Assembly: GCF_005405925.1 (NCBI RefSeq)
Contig: NZ_BJHV01000001.1
Location: 3,472,001 to 3,536,000 of the forward strand
DNA: 64,000 bases
Origin: Streptomyces antimycoticus
Lineage (GTDB): Bacteria; Actinomycetota; Actinomycetes; Streptomycetales; Streptomycetaceae
Direction: 5' to 3'
Shown: positions 15,561-24,224 of the stretch, in pieces
Position numbering within the stretch: the stretch's first letter is position 1
How the letters are laid out: each line of letters opens with the position of its first letter
Made by a program: the position numbers and the translations under genes
Notes under the pieces: generated by a model
Seen by the model: the letters and a program-made list of their open reading frames with translations, nothing else
Told to the model about the DNA's origin: nothing
Databases searched by the model: none

Positions 15561-15793
15561 GGGTGCGCCGGTGTCGAGCTGCGGGCCAGCCGGTGTCGAG
15601 CTGCGGTTGAGCCGACGGGGACGGGGGCGGATCCTAGGAGGTACGTACCCGTGCCGCGCCTCCGTACGTACGCCACGCACCCGGTTGTGCGCGCGTACGT
15701 CGTGTACGCGACGGTGGCGCGGCGTCCGCGGGTACGGCCTCGACCGCGCAGAGCGCGAAGCCGAGGTCCGGCGCCAGCAGAAGGAGGCCGGAG

Positions 15794-16681
15794 ATGGCTA
15801 TGGGCCGCCCCTCCCCCATCGGTCCTCACCCCGCCGGAGTCGCACGGCACTTCCCCGAGCGGATCGGCGCGCACACCTCGCTCGATGAGCATCTGCCGGT
15901 CGATCACCAGCTCAGCAAGTTCTATCGCGTCGGCGCCGGGCTCATGGGGCTGGTGCTCGTCGCCTTCGGCATCCTGGGCCTGATCGACCAGGTCGGCTTC
16001 TTCGACATCGGCGGTGACACGGTCGCCGGGCTGAACACCAATGGCGCGCTGAGCGTGCTCTCCATCGTCATCGGGCTGCTGCTGTTCGTCGGCATGGTCA
16101 TCGGCGGCAACTTCGCCTCGACGCTCAACCTGGTGCTCGGGATCCTCTTCCTGCTGAGCGGCTTCATCAATCTGGCGGTGCTGGAGACCACGTTCAACTT
16201 CCTGGCGTTCCGGATGCAGAACGTGCTGTTCAGCTTTGTCGTGGGGCTGGTGCTGATGTGGTTCGGCATGTACGGACGGGTCAGCGGCGGGCTGCCGCAT
16301 GACAATCCGTACTGGGTGTCCCGCCACCCCGAGCAGGCCGAACGCGAGGCCGTCCACGCCCGGGACCTGATCGCCGCGCGCGGGCGCGCCGCCGAACAGG
16401 CCGGTACGGCCGCCCCGCCGGGCACCCCGCTCACGCCTGGAGCCGCGGGCGGGCCCGTTACGGCTGGTGCGGGGGCAGAGGGAGGCCGTGAGTCCGCCGA
16501 GCGACGCGGTGAATCCGGTGAGCGACGCGAGTCCACCGAGGAGTCGGGTGAACGGCGCGGTCAGCCGCCCGGTAAGTGGGGCAAGCTGGATCAGCCCGGC
16601 GGCGCCGAGCCCACCGACCAGCCCGACAAGCCCGGGAGCCACCGCTGGGCCCGGTTCTTGCGGCGCTCCCGCTCTCGGTGA
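15794..16681 (+). CDS. DUF4383 membrane protein
   Basis: A 295-residue protein with four membrane helices between about residues 46 and 165 (VGAGLMGLVLVAFGILGLID, then VLSIVIGLLLFVGMVIGG, then LVLGILFLLSGFINLAVL and VLFSFVVGLVLMWFGMYG), the DUF4383 arrangement, and a long hydrophilic Gly/Glu/Arg tail with repeated ERRGES motifs. GAAGGAGG lies before the ATG at 15794. A different ORF with its own AGGAGG and GTG (15651) overlaps its start and may be a leader. Function unknown. Confidence 0.85.
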   Translation: MAMGRPSPIGPHPAGVARHFPERIGAHTSLDEHLPVDHQLSKFYRVGAGLMGLVLVAFGILGLIDQVGFFDIGGDTVAGLNTNGALSVLSIVIGLLLFVGMVIGGNFASTLNLVLGILFLLSGFINLAVLETTFNFLAFRMQNVLFSFVVGLVLMWFGMYGRVSGGLPHDNPYWVSRHPEQAEREAVHARDLIAARGRAAEQAGTAAPPGTPLTPGAAGGPVTAGAGAEGGRESAERRGESGERRESTEESGERRGQPPGKWGKLDQPGGAEPTDQPDKPGSHRWARFLRRSRSR

Positions 16682-16723
16682 CGCGGTCGGCCCGGCCCTC
16701 GTCACGCGGTCGGTCCGGCCGCC

Positions 16724-17386
16724 TCAGCCCAGCCGGCGCGCGAGCGTCAGGCCGTCGGCGACGGTGAGCATGACCGCCTCCATCCGGACGTCCGCCGCCA
16801 CATGATCGTTGAACGCCTGGATCGCGGCGCCCGCGGTCGACGGCGTCGGGGCGGTGACGGCCCCGTGGTAGAACACGTTGTCCGCGACGATCAGACCGCC
16901 GGGGTTCATCCGCGGGACCAGCTCCTCCCAGTACGGGATGTAGTTCTCCTTGTCCGCGTCGAGATAGGCGAGATCGATATGGGGCTCGGCGGGCATCGCG
17001 CGCAGGGTGTTCAGCGCGGGCGCGATCCGCAGGTCGATGCGGGCCTCGACACCGGCCTTGGCCCATGCCTTCCGCCCGTACGCCGTCCACTCCTCCGACA
17101 CATCGCAGGCGATCAGCCTGCCGTCGGCGGGCAGCGCCTGGGCCATGGCCAGCGCGGAGAAGCCGGTGAAGGTGCCGACCTCGACGATGTGGCGGGCGCC
17201 GACCAGCCGGACCAGGAAGGCCAGCAGCGGGGCCTGCTCCTCGGCCGACTGCATTCCGGCCTGCTGGGGGAGGCTGCGGTGGGTGACCTCGACGAGCTCG
17301 CGCAGTACGGGGTCGAGCGGCGGATTGTGCCGCAGGACGTAGTCGTACAGCTCGGCCGTGATCGGTGTGCTCTTGCTCTCGGCCAT
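16724..17386 (-). CDS. SAM-dependent O-methyltransferase, COMT-like (methyltransferase family 3)
   Basis: A 220-residue enzyme of the caffeoyl-CoA/catechol O-methyltransferase type. SAM motif I is HIVEVGTFTGFSALAMAQAL, the acidic loop is IACDVSEEW, and the divalent-metal ligands appear in LAYLDADKENYIPYW and LIVADNVFYHG. It transfers methyl groups to catechol hydroxyls. Start ATG at 17386. It lies just downstream of the Ter locus HAD gene on the same strand but with a 144-base gap, so operon membership is uncertain. Confidence 0.9.
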   Translation of the reverse strand: MAESKSTPITAELYDYVLRHNPPLDPVLRELVEVTHRSLPQQAGMQSAEEQAPLLAFLVRLVGARHIVEVGTFTGFSALAMAQALPADGRLIACDVSEEWTAYGRKAWAKAGVEARIDLRIAPALNTLRAMPAEPHIDLAYLDADKENYIPYWEELVPRMNPGGLIVADNVFYHGAVTAPTPSTAGAAIQAFNDHVAADVRMEAVMLTVADGLTLARRLG

Positions 17387-17530
17387 CGCGGCCCCCTTCG
17401 GTCTGCTCGGCTTCCCGGGCGATGTCGCACATGCCGACTGTGCCGACTGTGGTGACGTGGTGACTGTAACCCGACGTCACGACGGCGCGAGAGATTCCGA
17501 AGGGGGGCCCTGGGCGGGTGGTGGGACGGA

Positions 17531-18390
17531 TCAGTCCCGGCCGCGGGAGACAGCGCGGATGACCTGGCTGCGGGCGCGCGCCCAGGTGACGGAGGAGCGT
17601 TCGCCCAGGGCGCGGACGATGGCCTCGCCCGCCGCCACACCCGTCTCCTCGACCACGGTCACCTGGGGTGCCGTCCAGCCGACGTCGGCCAGTTCGCCGT
17701 GGCCGGGGCGCCAGGCGCGGTCGGCCGCGAGCAGCAGATCGGTGTCGAGCAGCGAATCGCCCGCGGCGAGCACCTCGTCCGCTCCCGTGCGGTTCCTGAT
17801 CTCGGCGACGGCCGCGCTCTTGGTGAGCGGCTTGGGCACCGCGTAGATCTTGCGGCCCTGCAGGGAGACCGTCCAGCCGCGCGGCTCGGCCCACTGCGTG
17901 AGCTCCTTGACGTACCCCTGGGGCAGCAGCTCCCGTTCGACCACGAGATAGGCGAACAGCTCCTCGGCCACCCGCTCCTTGAGCAGCCAGGCGGGGTCGG
18001 CGGTGGCGCTGAGGTGGGCGCGCACCTCCTCCAGGGGGGCGCAGGCGTCGCCGAGGGCGGTGCGGACCCGCTGGTTCCAGTCGGCGTCGGGCTCGCCGTT
18101 CACCAGCAGCTGGCCGCCGTTGGCGCAGATCGCGAAGCGGGAGGCGGGGCCGGGGAGGCGGATGCGGCGGTACTGCTCGACGGTGCGGGTGGTCGTGGGG
18201 ACGAAGACGGAGGTGCGGACCAGCTCGGCGAGCAGCCCGGCGGCGGTCTCGGTCATGTACGACAGCGGTCGGCCCTCGTACGTCTCGACGCACAGCAGCC
18301 GCGGGCCTCGGCGTCCGGCATGTCGAGGCCGAGCGCGGCCGCGGAGTAGATCAGGGTGCGGTCGAGATCGCTTGCCACCAGGACGCTCAT
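17531..18390 (-). pseudogene. HAD-family hydrolase of the Ter locus, frameshifted
   Basis: The gene starts at the ATG 18388-18390, which overlaps the previous stop as ATGA. The first residues, MSVLVASDLDRTLIYS, contain the HAD nucleophile motif DxDxT. The frame is lost at 18303-18305, where a GGG run appears one base short; after that point the second frame continues RLLCVETYEGRPLSY and on to the Mg-binding GDSLLDTDLLLAAD near the C-terminus. With one added base the protein would be about 286 residues. A lone late single-base loss in an otherwise intact gene suggests sequence error. In Ter clusters this phosphatase belongs to a predicted nucleoside-like metabolite pathway. Confidence 0.82.
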
Positions 18391-19622
18391 CGCGCGGCCA
18401 CCGTTCTTTCGTCTCTGTTGGCGATGCCCGCCGCGTTCGCCTCGTGTTCCGTGTCTGTGGTGTCGGCTGTGCCCGCTGTGGTCACTGCTTTTCCGTCGGC
18501 CCCGGTGGCGCCCCGGGTGTAGCGCGGGTGGATCAGCCCGACGCAGGTGTACGGAAGCCCGTCGATCTCCTCGACCGGCACTCCGCGCTGCTCGGCGAGC
18601 AGCCGCACATGGTCCAGGTCGGCGCCCGCGCCGCGCTGGGCGAGGATCTTCCATGGGACGCGCCGCAGCAGCACCCGGGTGGTCTCGCCGACGCCCGGCT
18701 TCACGAGGTTGACGTCGTGGATGCCGTACTCCTGGCTGATCCGCTCGACCGCGGCCCACCCCTCCCAGGTGGGAGTGCGGTCGGTGGCCGCGAGCTGCCC
18801 GGCGTCGGCCATGGCGGCCTCGGCGACCTCCGCGAAGCGACCCGAGACGGTGTCCAGGAAGTATCCGGAGACATCGGATCCGGCGAGTTCGCGGTAGTAC
18901 TTCGCGCCGTGGAAGTCGTTCGGGCCGACCAGGTCGGCGCGGAGCACGGTGCGCGATATCAGCCCGGAGACGGTCGAGTTGAGGCATGCGGAGGGGACGA
19001 GGAAGTCGTCCCGGGTGCCGTAGGTGTCCACACAACGGCCGGGGTCGGCGAGGACCGCGATCCGCGGGTCGAAGTCCGGGTACGGGGCGAGGGCGTCCGA
19101 CAGCTCGCGGGTGATGGCGCCCTTACCGGTCCAGCCGTCGACGAAGACGACGTCGGAGGGGTCGTGGTGGTCCGCCAGCCAGCGCAGCGCGGCGGTGTCG
19201 ATACCGCGGCCGCGCACGATGGAGACCGCGTAGTGCGGGAGGTCGAGCCCATGGGCGTGCTGCGCCCAGCGGCGCATCAGCACCCCGACGGGGGTGCCGG
19301 CGCGGGCGAGCGAGACGAGGACGGGGCGCGGGGAGCGCTCGGCGAGCACGGTCTCGGTGACCGCGCCGACGGCACGGGCGATCCGGGCGGCGGAGGCGTC
19401 GAGGGCGGCCCGGAAGAGCTCCTGGTAGCGCGCGTTCGGCTGGTACTCCACCGGCAGCGACTCGGCGTAGTGCGCGCCCCCGCTCTGGATCGCCTCCTCC
19501 CGCTCCTCGGTGGGCGCTTCGAGGGTGACGTGGGAGAAGTCCTGGAGCAGCCAGCCGACCTCTTCGGGCGCGTAGGACGAGAAGTCCGGTCCGCGCAGGG
19601 GCTCGTACGACGGTTGGTGCAT
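18387..19622 (-). CDS. StiP/PELOTA-type phosphoribosyltransferase-fold protein of the Ter locus
   Basis: A 411-residue protein matching the 'cysteine protease StiP / PRTase with PELOTA RNA-binding domain' family found in tellurite-type operons. It starts MHQPSYEPLRGPDFSSYAPE. A PRTase-like centre includes VLVSLARAGTPVGVLMRRW and VVFVDGWTGKGAITREL, a PRPP-loop-like element. The C-terminal part (WKILAQRGAGADLDHVRLLA, then VPVEEIDGLPYTCVGLI) is the PELOTA region. It overlaps the HAD gene by ATGA, and upstream lies the TRSP phosphoribosyltransferase. Biochemical function is only predicted. Confidence 0.85.
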   Translation of the reverse strand: MHQPSYEPLRGPDFSSYAPEEVGWLLQDFSHVTLEAPTEEREEAIQSGGAHYAESLPVEYQPNARYQELFRAALDASAARIARAVGAVTETVLAERSPRPVLVSLARAGTPVGVLMRRWAQHAHGLDLPHYAVSIVRGRGIDTAALRWLADHHDPSDVVFVDGWTGKGAITRELSDALAPYPDFDPRIAVLADPGRCVDTYGTRDDFLVPSACLNSTVSGLISRTVLRADLVGPNDFHGAKYYRELAGSDVSGYFLDTVSGRFAEVAEAAMADAGQLAATDRTPTWEGWAAVERISQEYGIHDVNLVKPGVGETTRVLLRRVPWKILAQRGAGADLDHVRLLAEQRGVPVEEIDGLPYTCVGLIHPRYTRGATGADGKAVTTAGTADTTDTEHEANAAGIANRDERTVAAR

Positions 19623-19719
19623 GGGCGGAGCCTGTCGTTCGGGGACGGTGCGGGGGTGGGTGGGGTCTGGGGGCGGTACGCCGGCACGACGGCCAGGACC
19701 AGCCGGTCCGTGTGCGCGC

Positions 19720-21513
19720 TCAGCGCGGCGAGCAGCCCGCCGGGGGCGTGCAGCGCGGGCGTGTCGGCGGTCGAGTCGACGACGGCGACGACGGCGTCGA
19801 AGCGGCGGTGCGGATCGGCACCGGGCGCGACGTTGTAGGCGTAGCGCGGCCCGGGGCCGTCGGCGGGCTCGTCGTGCGCGGGAAGGTCAGCCGGGTGCGG
19901 ATGGCGTACCCGGGGTCGTCGACGGCGAGCACGGGTGAGCGGGTGGTCGTCGAATACCGCACCTCGACGCCGTCGAGGACGTCGTCGAGCGCCTTCGCGA
20001 TACGCAGCGGCGCGTACATCAGCTCCTCGAACCCGAGGACGAGGACGCGGCGGGAGGAGTGGGGCGGCCGGGGTACGTTCCCGGCGGGCGGGGCCTGGTC
20101 GTCCGGCGCTTGCGCCAACGCGTTCGCGAGGCGGGTGGCCATGGTGGGGAGTGCCGCTTCCAGGCGGGCGCGGTGGGCGGGGGTGAAGCCGTGGCGGCCG
20201 CCGTCCGGGAGCCCTTCGGGCCAGCCGAGGTCCACGCGGGTCACGGCCGGACCCGCGTCGGGGGTGGCGCCTGCCGGGGGTGCTGTGGGGGTGGCGCCTG
20301 CCGAGGGCGCAGTGGAGGCGGCGCCTGCCGGAGGTGCCGTAGAGGCGGCGCCTGCCGGAGGTGCCGTAGAGGCGGCGCCCGCCGAGGACGCCGTAGAGGC
20401 GGGCGCGCCCTCGTGGTCCGGGGTGGCCGCCTCGTGTGCGGCCACCAGCTTCGCACCGCGCTCCAGGACGTCGTCAGGCAGGTGCACCGTTCCGGCCGCG
20501 GCGGCGACCAGGTCGACGCGGGCACCGAGGTCGGCCGCGAAGGCGTCCAGGCGGGCGCGGTCCTCGGGCGAGCGCATGTCCACCAGCGCGACCACCACAT
20601 AGTGGTCGCGGGGGAAGCGGCGGTGGAGGGCAGCGATGGTGTTCAGGACCGTACGGCCCGTGGAGAACTCGTCGTCCACGAGGACCAGGGGACCCGTCGA
20701 GGCCAGGAGCCCCGGGTCCTCGGGGAGCAGCAGATGGGAGGTGGCGTGGCTGTGCTCCTCCTCGAAACCGCCGACCGTGGCGACGCCCGGGACCGGGCGG
20801 CGGGTGGAGTGGAGGTACGGGGCGAGGGCGAGCCCGTCCGCGACGCTGTGGCCGAGCCCGGTGGCGGTCTCCGCGTACCCGAGCACCACCGCGCGCGCCG
20901 CCGCCTCGTCGCCCAGCAGCTCCCGCACCCGACGGCCGAGCCGCACGCCCGCGTCGTGGACGATGGCGGGGCGCTGCGGGACATGCTTGCCGAGCACGTT
21001 GGAGACCAGCAGATGCGCCCGCTTGGGGTTGCGCCGCAGGGCGAGCCCCAGCAGCTCACGCAGCTCTGCGCCGCCGTCGCCGCCCCGGCCGCTGACGTCG
21101 TCGCCGCCCCGGCCGCTGACGTCGTTGCCGGCCTGGCCGCTGATGTCGTTGCCACCCCGGCCGCTGACGTCGTTGCCGGCCTGGCCGCCGTCGTTCCGGC
21201 CGCTGGCGCCGTTCCCGCTGGTGACGCTGTCGCCGCCCTGACTGCTGACGCCGCCCCGGCCGCCGTCCCCCTCACCGTCCCGGAGCGCCTCACCCTCGCG
21301 GCGCACCGCGCCCTCGCGAAGCGCCTCACCGTCCCGGCACACTTCACCCCCGCGAGGCGCCTCGCCCTCGCGAAGCGCCTCACCGTCCCGGAGCGCCTCA
21401 CCCTCGCGAGGCGCCTCGCCGTCCCGGCGCGCCGAGCCGTCCCAGCCGCCGTCCAGCCGTACTCCCAGCCGGTCCGCGACCCACTGTCCCGACCACACGT
21501 TGCCCACGCTCAC
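19720..21513 (-). CDS. TRSP-domain phosphoribosyltransferase of the Ter locus, repeat-rich and frameshifted near its end
   Basis: Starts GTG at 21511-21513. After a short N-terminal segment come three low-complexity tracts interrupting the enzyme: RDGEALREGEA-like repeats (DNA about 21270-21430), GNDVSGRGG-like repeats (about 21090-21240) and, further on, AGAASTAPP repeats (about 20260-20400). The PRTase core includes HLLVSNVLGKHVPQRP, VVLGYAETATGLGH and the PRPP motif VLVDDEFSTGRT. At 19880-19882 a GGG run seems one base short; the next frame continues AHDEPADGPGPRYAYNVAPG and VVAVVDSTADTPAL to about 19625, the expected C-terminal TRSP domain. The stop at 19720 is therefore probably artificial. 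Confidence 0.82.
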   Translation of the reverse strand: MSVGNVWSGQWVADRLGVRLDGGWDGSARRDGEAPREGEALRDGEALREGEAPRGGEVCRDGEALREGAVRREGEALRDGEGDGGRGGVSSQGGDSVTSGNGASGRNDGGQAGNDVSGRGGNDISGQAGNDVSGRGGDDVSGRGGDGGAELRELLGLALRRNPKRAHLLVSNVLGKHVPQRPAIVHDAGVRLGRRVRELLGDEAAARAVVLGYAETATGLGHSVADGLALAPYLHSTRRPVPGVATVGGFEEEHSHATSHLLLPEDPGLLASTGPLVLVDDEFSTGRTVLNTIAALHRRFPRDHYVVVALVDMRSPEDRARLDAFAADLGARVDLVAAAAGTVHLPDDVLERGAKLVAAHEAATPDHEGAPASTASSAGAASTAPPAGAASTAPPAGAASTAPSAGATPTAPPAGATPDAGPAVTRVDLGWPEGLPDGGRHGFTPAHRARLEAALPTMATRLANALAQAPDDQAPPAGNVPRPPHSSRRVLVLGFEELMYAPLRIAKALDDVLDGVEVRYSTTTRSPVLAVDDPGYAIRTRLTFPRTTSPPTAPGRATPTTSRPVPIRTAASTPSSPSSTRPPTRPRCTPPAGCSPR

Positions 21514-21574
21514 GCCGCCCTGCGCCTCGTTTCCATCGTCGCTCGTCCGGGGTCCGTCCCGGGCCCGGTTCGCT

Positions 21575-22762
21575 CTACGTCCGCAGGCTTGCCGCCAGCA
21601 GTTCCACGAAGCTCACATCCTCCCGGGCGACCCCGAAGACCTCCGCGCGCCGTAGGGTCCGCTCGGCCCACGCCCGGTGCGGCTTCACCTCGTTCATCTT
21701 GTTGGTGTACGAGGAACGCAGCACCCCGCCCCCGCAGCGCTGGGGCTCCAGGATGTCCACCGCGTCGCTGAACTCCTCGTGGCTGACGACGGACAGCGCG
21801 TGCACGGGGGCCACATGGGTGGGGTGGATGCAGGTCTTGCCCTGCAGACCATTGGCCCGGTCCAGTTCGATCTCGCGCAGCAGCCCGTCCATGTGGTGCT
21901 CGATCAGCGCGGTGCGCAGGGATTCGGCGCGGCCGCTGCTGAAGGGGCTGATCCGCAGTTGCGGTTTGAACATCCGCTCATGGGGTTTGAAGTACTCCCA
22001 CACCGGCCCGGTGATCGTGAAGCCCGTGCCGTCGGCCCGGCCCAGCATGTTCACCACGTCCGCGATCACGGACGCGATCAGCTGGACGTCGTAGGCGGTC
22101 ATGTCCGGCGCCCTGCGCAGCCCGTACGCCGAGCACAGATCGGTGACCCCGAGACGCAGCGCCAGCACCCGCTCGCGGTACTTGTCGACAATCCGGCTGA
22201 TGCCGCTCAGGGTGTCGGTGCGCGTCTCGCGGTGCATCAGCTCGGGCGATTCGAGAACCGGCATCGCAAAGAGCCGCCGTCCGCCCAATGCCTCGGCCAC
22301 CTGGGCGTTTTCGGCCGACATCAGCGCCTCGAGGAAGGCCCCGCCGCGCTCCTCGGTGAACTTCGGCAGTACGAATCCGGACAGTAGCCGCACCCCCGCT
22401 CCGAGCCGGGCGAGAAGATCGACGATCTGCTCGGGGGTGCGGACCCGGATGAAGAGCAGCGGCAGCGGGGTGCCGGGGCCGAGCCCGGACAGCTCCGCGA
22501 ACTGCCGTATGAGGTTCTCCTCCGCGCCCGGCACCTCGGCGTCGTCGATGGAGTCCTCCAGGCACAGCACCATGGACACCACGCCGCGACCTGCCTGTTT
22601 GACGATGTCCTCGGCGAGCTTGGGCCGGGTCGCCGGGCAGTACAGGGTCGCGCCGAGCGCGACGGCCAGCGTCCGGGCGGGCGAGTCCACGCTGAATTCA
22701 ACGGGCTCGCGATGAAAGACGCTCGCCCGCACCTCAGCCGGCAGATGTTCGAAATGCCGCAT
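21575..22762 (-). CDS. HpcH/HpaI-CitE-like aldolase/lyase of the Ter locus
   Basis: A 395-residue TIM-barrel enzyme related to citrate lyase beta and malyl-CoA lyase. Characteristic pieces are GATLYCPATRPKLAEDI, the acidic VSMVLCLEDSIDDAEV, the metal-site ALRLGVTDLCSAYG, and NGLQGKTCIHPTHVAPVHAL near the end. Ter-operon versions are predicted to make or break a C-C bond in synthesis of a nucleoside-like metabolite. Start ATG at 22762; the TRSP gene begins 61 bases downstream, so the two probably share an mRNA. It diverges from the TerD gene at 22997. Confidence 0.88.
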   Translation of the reverse strand: MRHFEHLPAEVRASVFHREPVEFSVDSPARTLAVALGATLYCPATRPKLAEDIVKQAGRGVVSMVLCLEDSIDDAEVPGAEENLIRQFAELSGLGPGTPLPLLFIRVRTPEQIVDLLARLGAGVRLLSGFVLPKFTEERGGAFLEALMSAENAQVAEALGGRRLFAMPVLESPELMHRETRTDTLSGISRIVDKYRERVLALRLGVTDLCSAYGLRRAPDMTAYDVQLIASVIADVVNMLGRADGTGFTITGPVWEYFKPHERMFKPQLRISPFSSGRAESLRTALIEHHMDGLLREIELDRANGLQGKTCIHPTHVAPVHALSVVSHEEFSDAVDILEPQRCGGGVLRSSYTNKMNEVKPHRAWAERTLRRAEVFGVAREDVSFVELLAASLRT

Positions 22763-22996
22763 CTAACTCCCCGTACTGCCGGTACGCCGCCTCGGCCACG
22801 CTGACCCGCGGTTGGCCGATAATCGTACGTGCGGCCCTGGGTCAAAAGTTCCCCAAGGGCGTGAAAATCACGTAACCCATGTGCGTCCGCATGGTGTCCG
22901 GCATACTCGCCCTACCGCCCTGTACCACCTCCCCGCCGCCACCCGCCCCGCACCCTGCGTTGTCCCAGCACCCACTGGGAAGGCAGGATTGCCGCC

Positions 22997-24181
22997 ATGA
23001 CGCAGGCGATGCTGAAGGGATCGAACATCCCGCTGGAGGCCACGGCCATACGCGCGGTGTTGCGCTGGACCCCCGGCACGGACGTACCCGACGTGGACGC
23101 CTCGGCGCTGCTGCTGGACGCGGACGACCGGGTGCGCTCGGACGAGGACTTCGTCTTCTACAACCAGCCGAACCACCCCTCGGGTCTGGTCCGGCATCTC
23201 CCCAAGAAGCCGAACCAGGGCGCGCTGACGGACACCATCGAGGCCGAGTTCACCGGGCTGGAGCCGGCGGTGCGCCGGGTGGTGCTCGCCGCGTCCGCCG
23301 ACGGCGGCACCTTCGGACAGGTGAGGGATCTGAACCTGCTGCTCTACGACGCCTCGTCCGGTGCGCCGCGCGAGGCGGACGCCGAGCCGATCGCGATCTT
23401 CGCGGTGCTGCCGGAGACCGGTAAGGAGGCCGCGCTGATCTGCGGTGAGCTCTACCGGCGCGGCGACACCTGGAAGTTCCGGGCCCTGGGACAGGGCTAT
23501 GAGACGGGGCTGGTCGGGCTGGCCACGCAGTACGGGATCTCGGTGGAGGACGGCGAGGCCGCGGGCGGCTCGGACGGCGACGGAGCCGCGGCCCCGTCCG
23601 GTCCGGAAGGCGGCGCCGCCCCCGAACCCCTGACCGCCGGCGCTCCGGAGCCCCTGGCCGCCGCGCCCGAGCCGCTGGCCGCTCCCGAACCACCCGCCAC
23701 CGCGACACCCCCGGCCGCCGCCACTCACGCGCCCCCGGCGGCCCCCGGCACGCCGCCCCCGTCGTCGTCCGAAGCTCCGACCCGGCCCCACTCCCCGGCC
23801 CCGGCCGGGGCCCCGGCGTACGGCTATCCGCACGCGGCATCGCCCGACCCCTGGGATCCGCACCGCACCCAGCCCATGCAGCCCCCCACGGCGCACGGCG
23901 ACAGCGGCTTCGGCTATGTGCCGCCGCAGGCCCCGCCCCCGCCGCCGCAGGCCCCTGCCGCGGGGTATCCGCAGCCGCCCGGCCAGCCCCCGGCGCAGCC
24001 CGGCTACGGCTATCCGCCCCAGCAGCAGACGTACGGCTATCCGCAGCCGCCCGCGTACGGCTATCCGCAGCAGGTGCAGCCGACGGGGCCGGTGGCGCCG
24101 CCCCCGCTGCCGATCCCCGTCCAGGTGCCGGACCCGCATTTCGTCCTGCCGCCGCAGGGGCCGCAGTTCCAGAACAGATAG
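22997..24181 (+). CDS. TerD-domain protein with long Pro/Tyr-rich C-terminal tail
   Basis: A 394-residue protein. Residues 1-185 form a TerD domain: LDASALLLDADDRV, the paired acidic calcium-binding-like motifs, GLEPAVRRVVLAASADGGTF, and WKFRALGQGYETGLVGLATQ at its end. Residues ~190-394 are disordered, Ala/Pro-rich, then built from YGYP-type repeats (PGYGYPPQQQTYGYPQPPAY). TerD proteins bind Ca2+ and act in tellurite and stress resistance. The domain lacks the canonical first motif [10 protein letters not shown] (it has MLKGSNIPLEATAIRAV). It is divergent from the lyase gene and convergent with the TerA-like gene. Confidence 0.88.
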   Translation: MTQAMLKGSNIPLEATAIRAVLRWTPGTDVPDVDASALLLDADDRVRSDEDFVFYNQPNHPSGLVRHLPKKPNQGALTDTIEAEFTGLEPAVRRVVLAASADGGTFGQVRDLNLLLYDASSGAPREADAEPIAIFAVLPETGKEAALICGELYRRGDTWKFRALGQGYETGLVGLATQYGISVEDGEAAGGSDGDGAAAPSGPEGGAAPEPLTAGAPEPLAAAPEPLAAPEPPATATPPAAATHAPPAAPGTPPPSSSEAPTRPHSPAPAGAPAYGYPHAASPDPWDPHRTQPMQPPTAHGDSGFGYVPPQAPPPPPQAPAAGYPQPPGQPPAQPGYGYPPQQQTYGYPQPPAYGYPQQVQPTGPVAPPPLPIPVQVPDPHFVLPPQGPQFQNR

Positions 24182-24224
24182 CTCCGGAACGGACGGATGG
24201 GGGCGGGGCCGCGGTGCGGGCCGG

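Noticed and set aside
16458..18293. A 611-codon minus-strand frame across DUF4383, the O-methyltransferase and HAD genes
   Set aside because: Composition (Arg/Ala/Gly runs) and overlap of three well-supported genes show it is a shadow.
18253..19035. A 260-codon minus-strand frame containing MSVLVASDLDRTLIYS
   Set aside because: Only its last 45 codons are genuine (the HAD N-terminus); the earlier part is a shadow of the StiP gene.
19277..19687. Separate gene downstream of the TRSP phosphoribosyltransferase
   Set aside because: Its first part is the displaced C-terminus of that enzyme, and the rest is an out-of-frame reading of the StiP gene.
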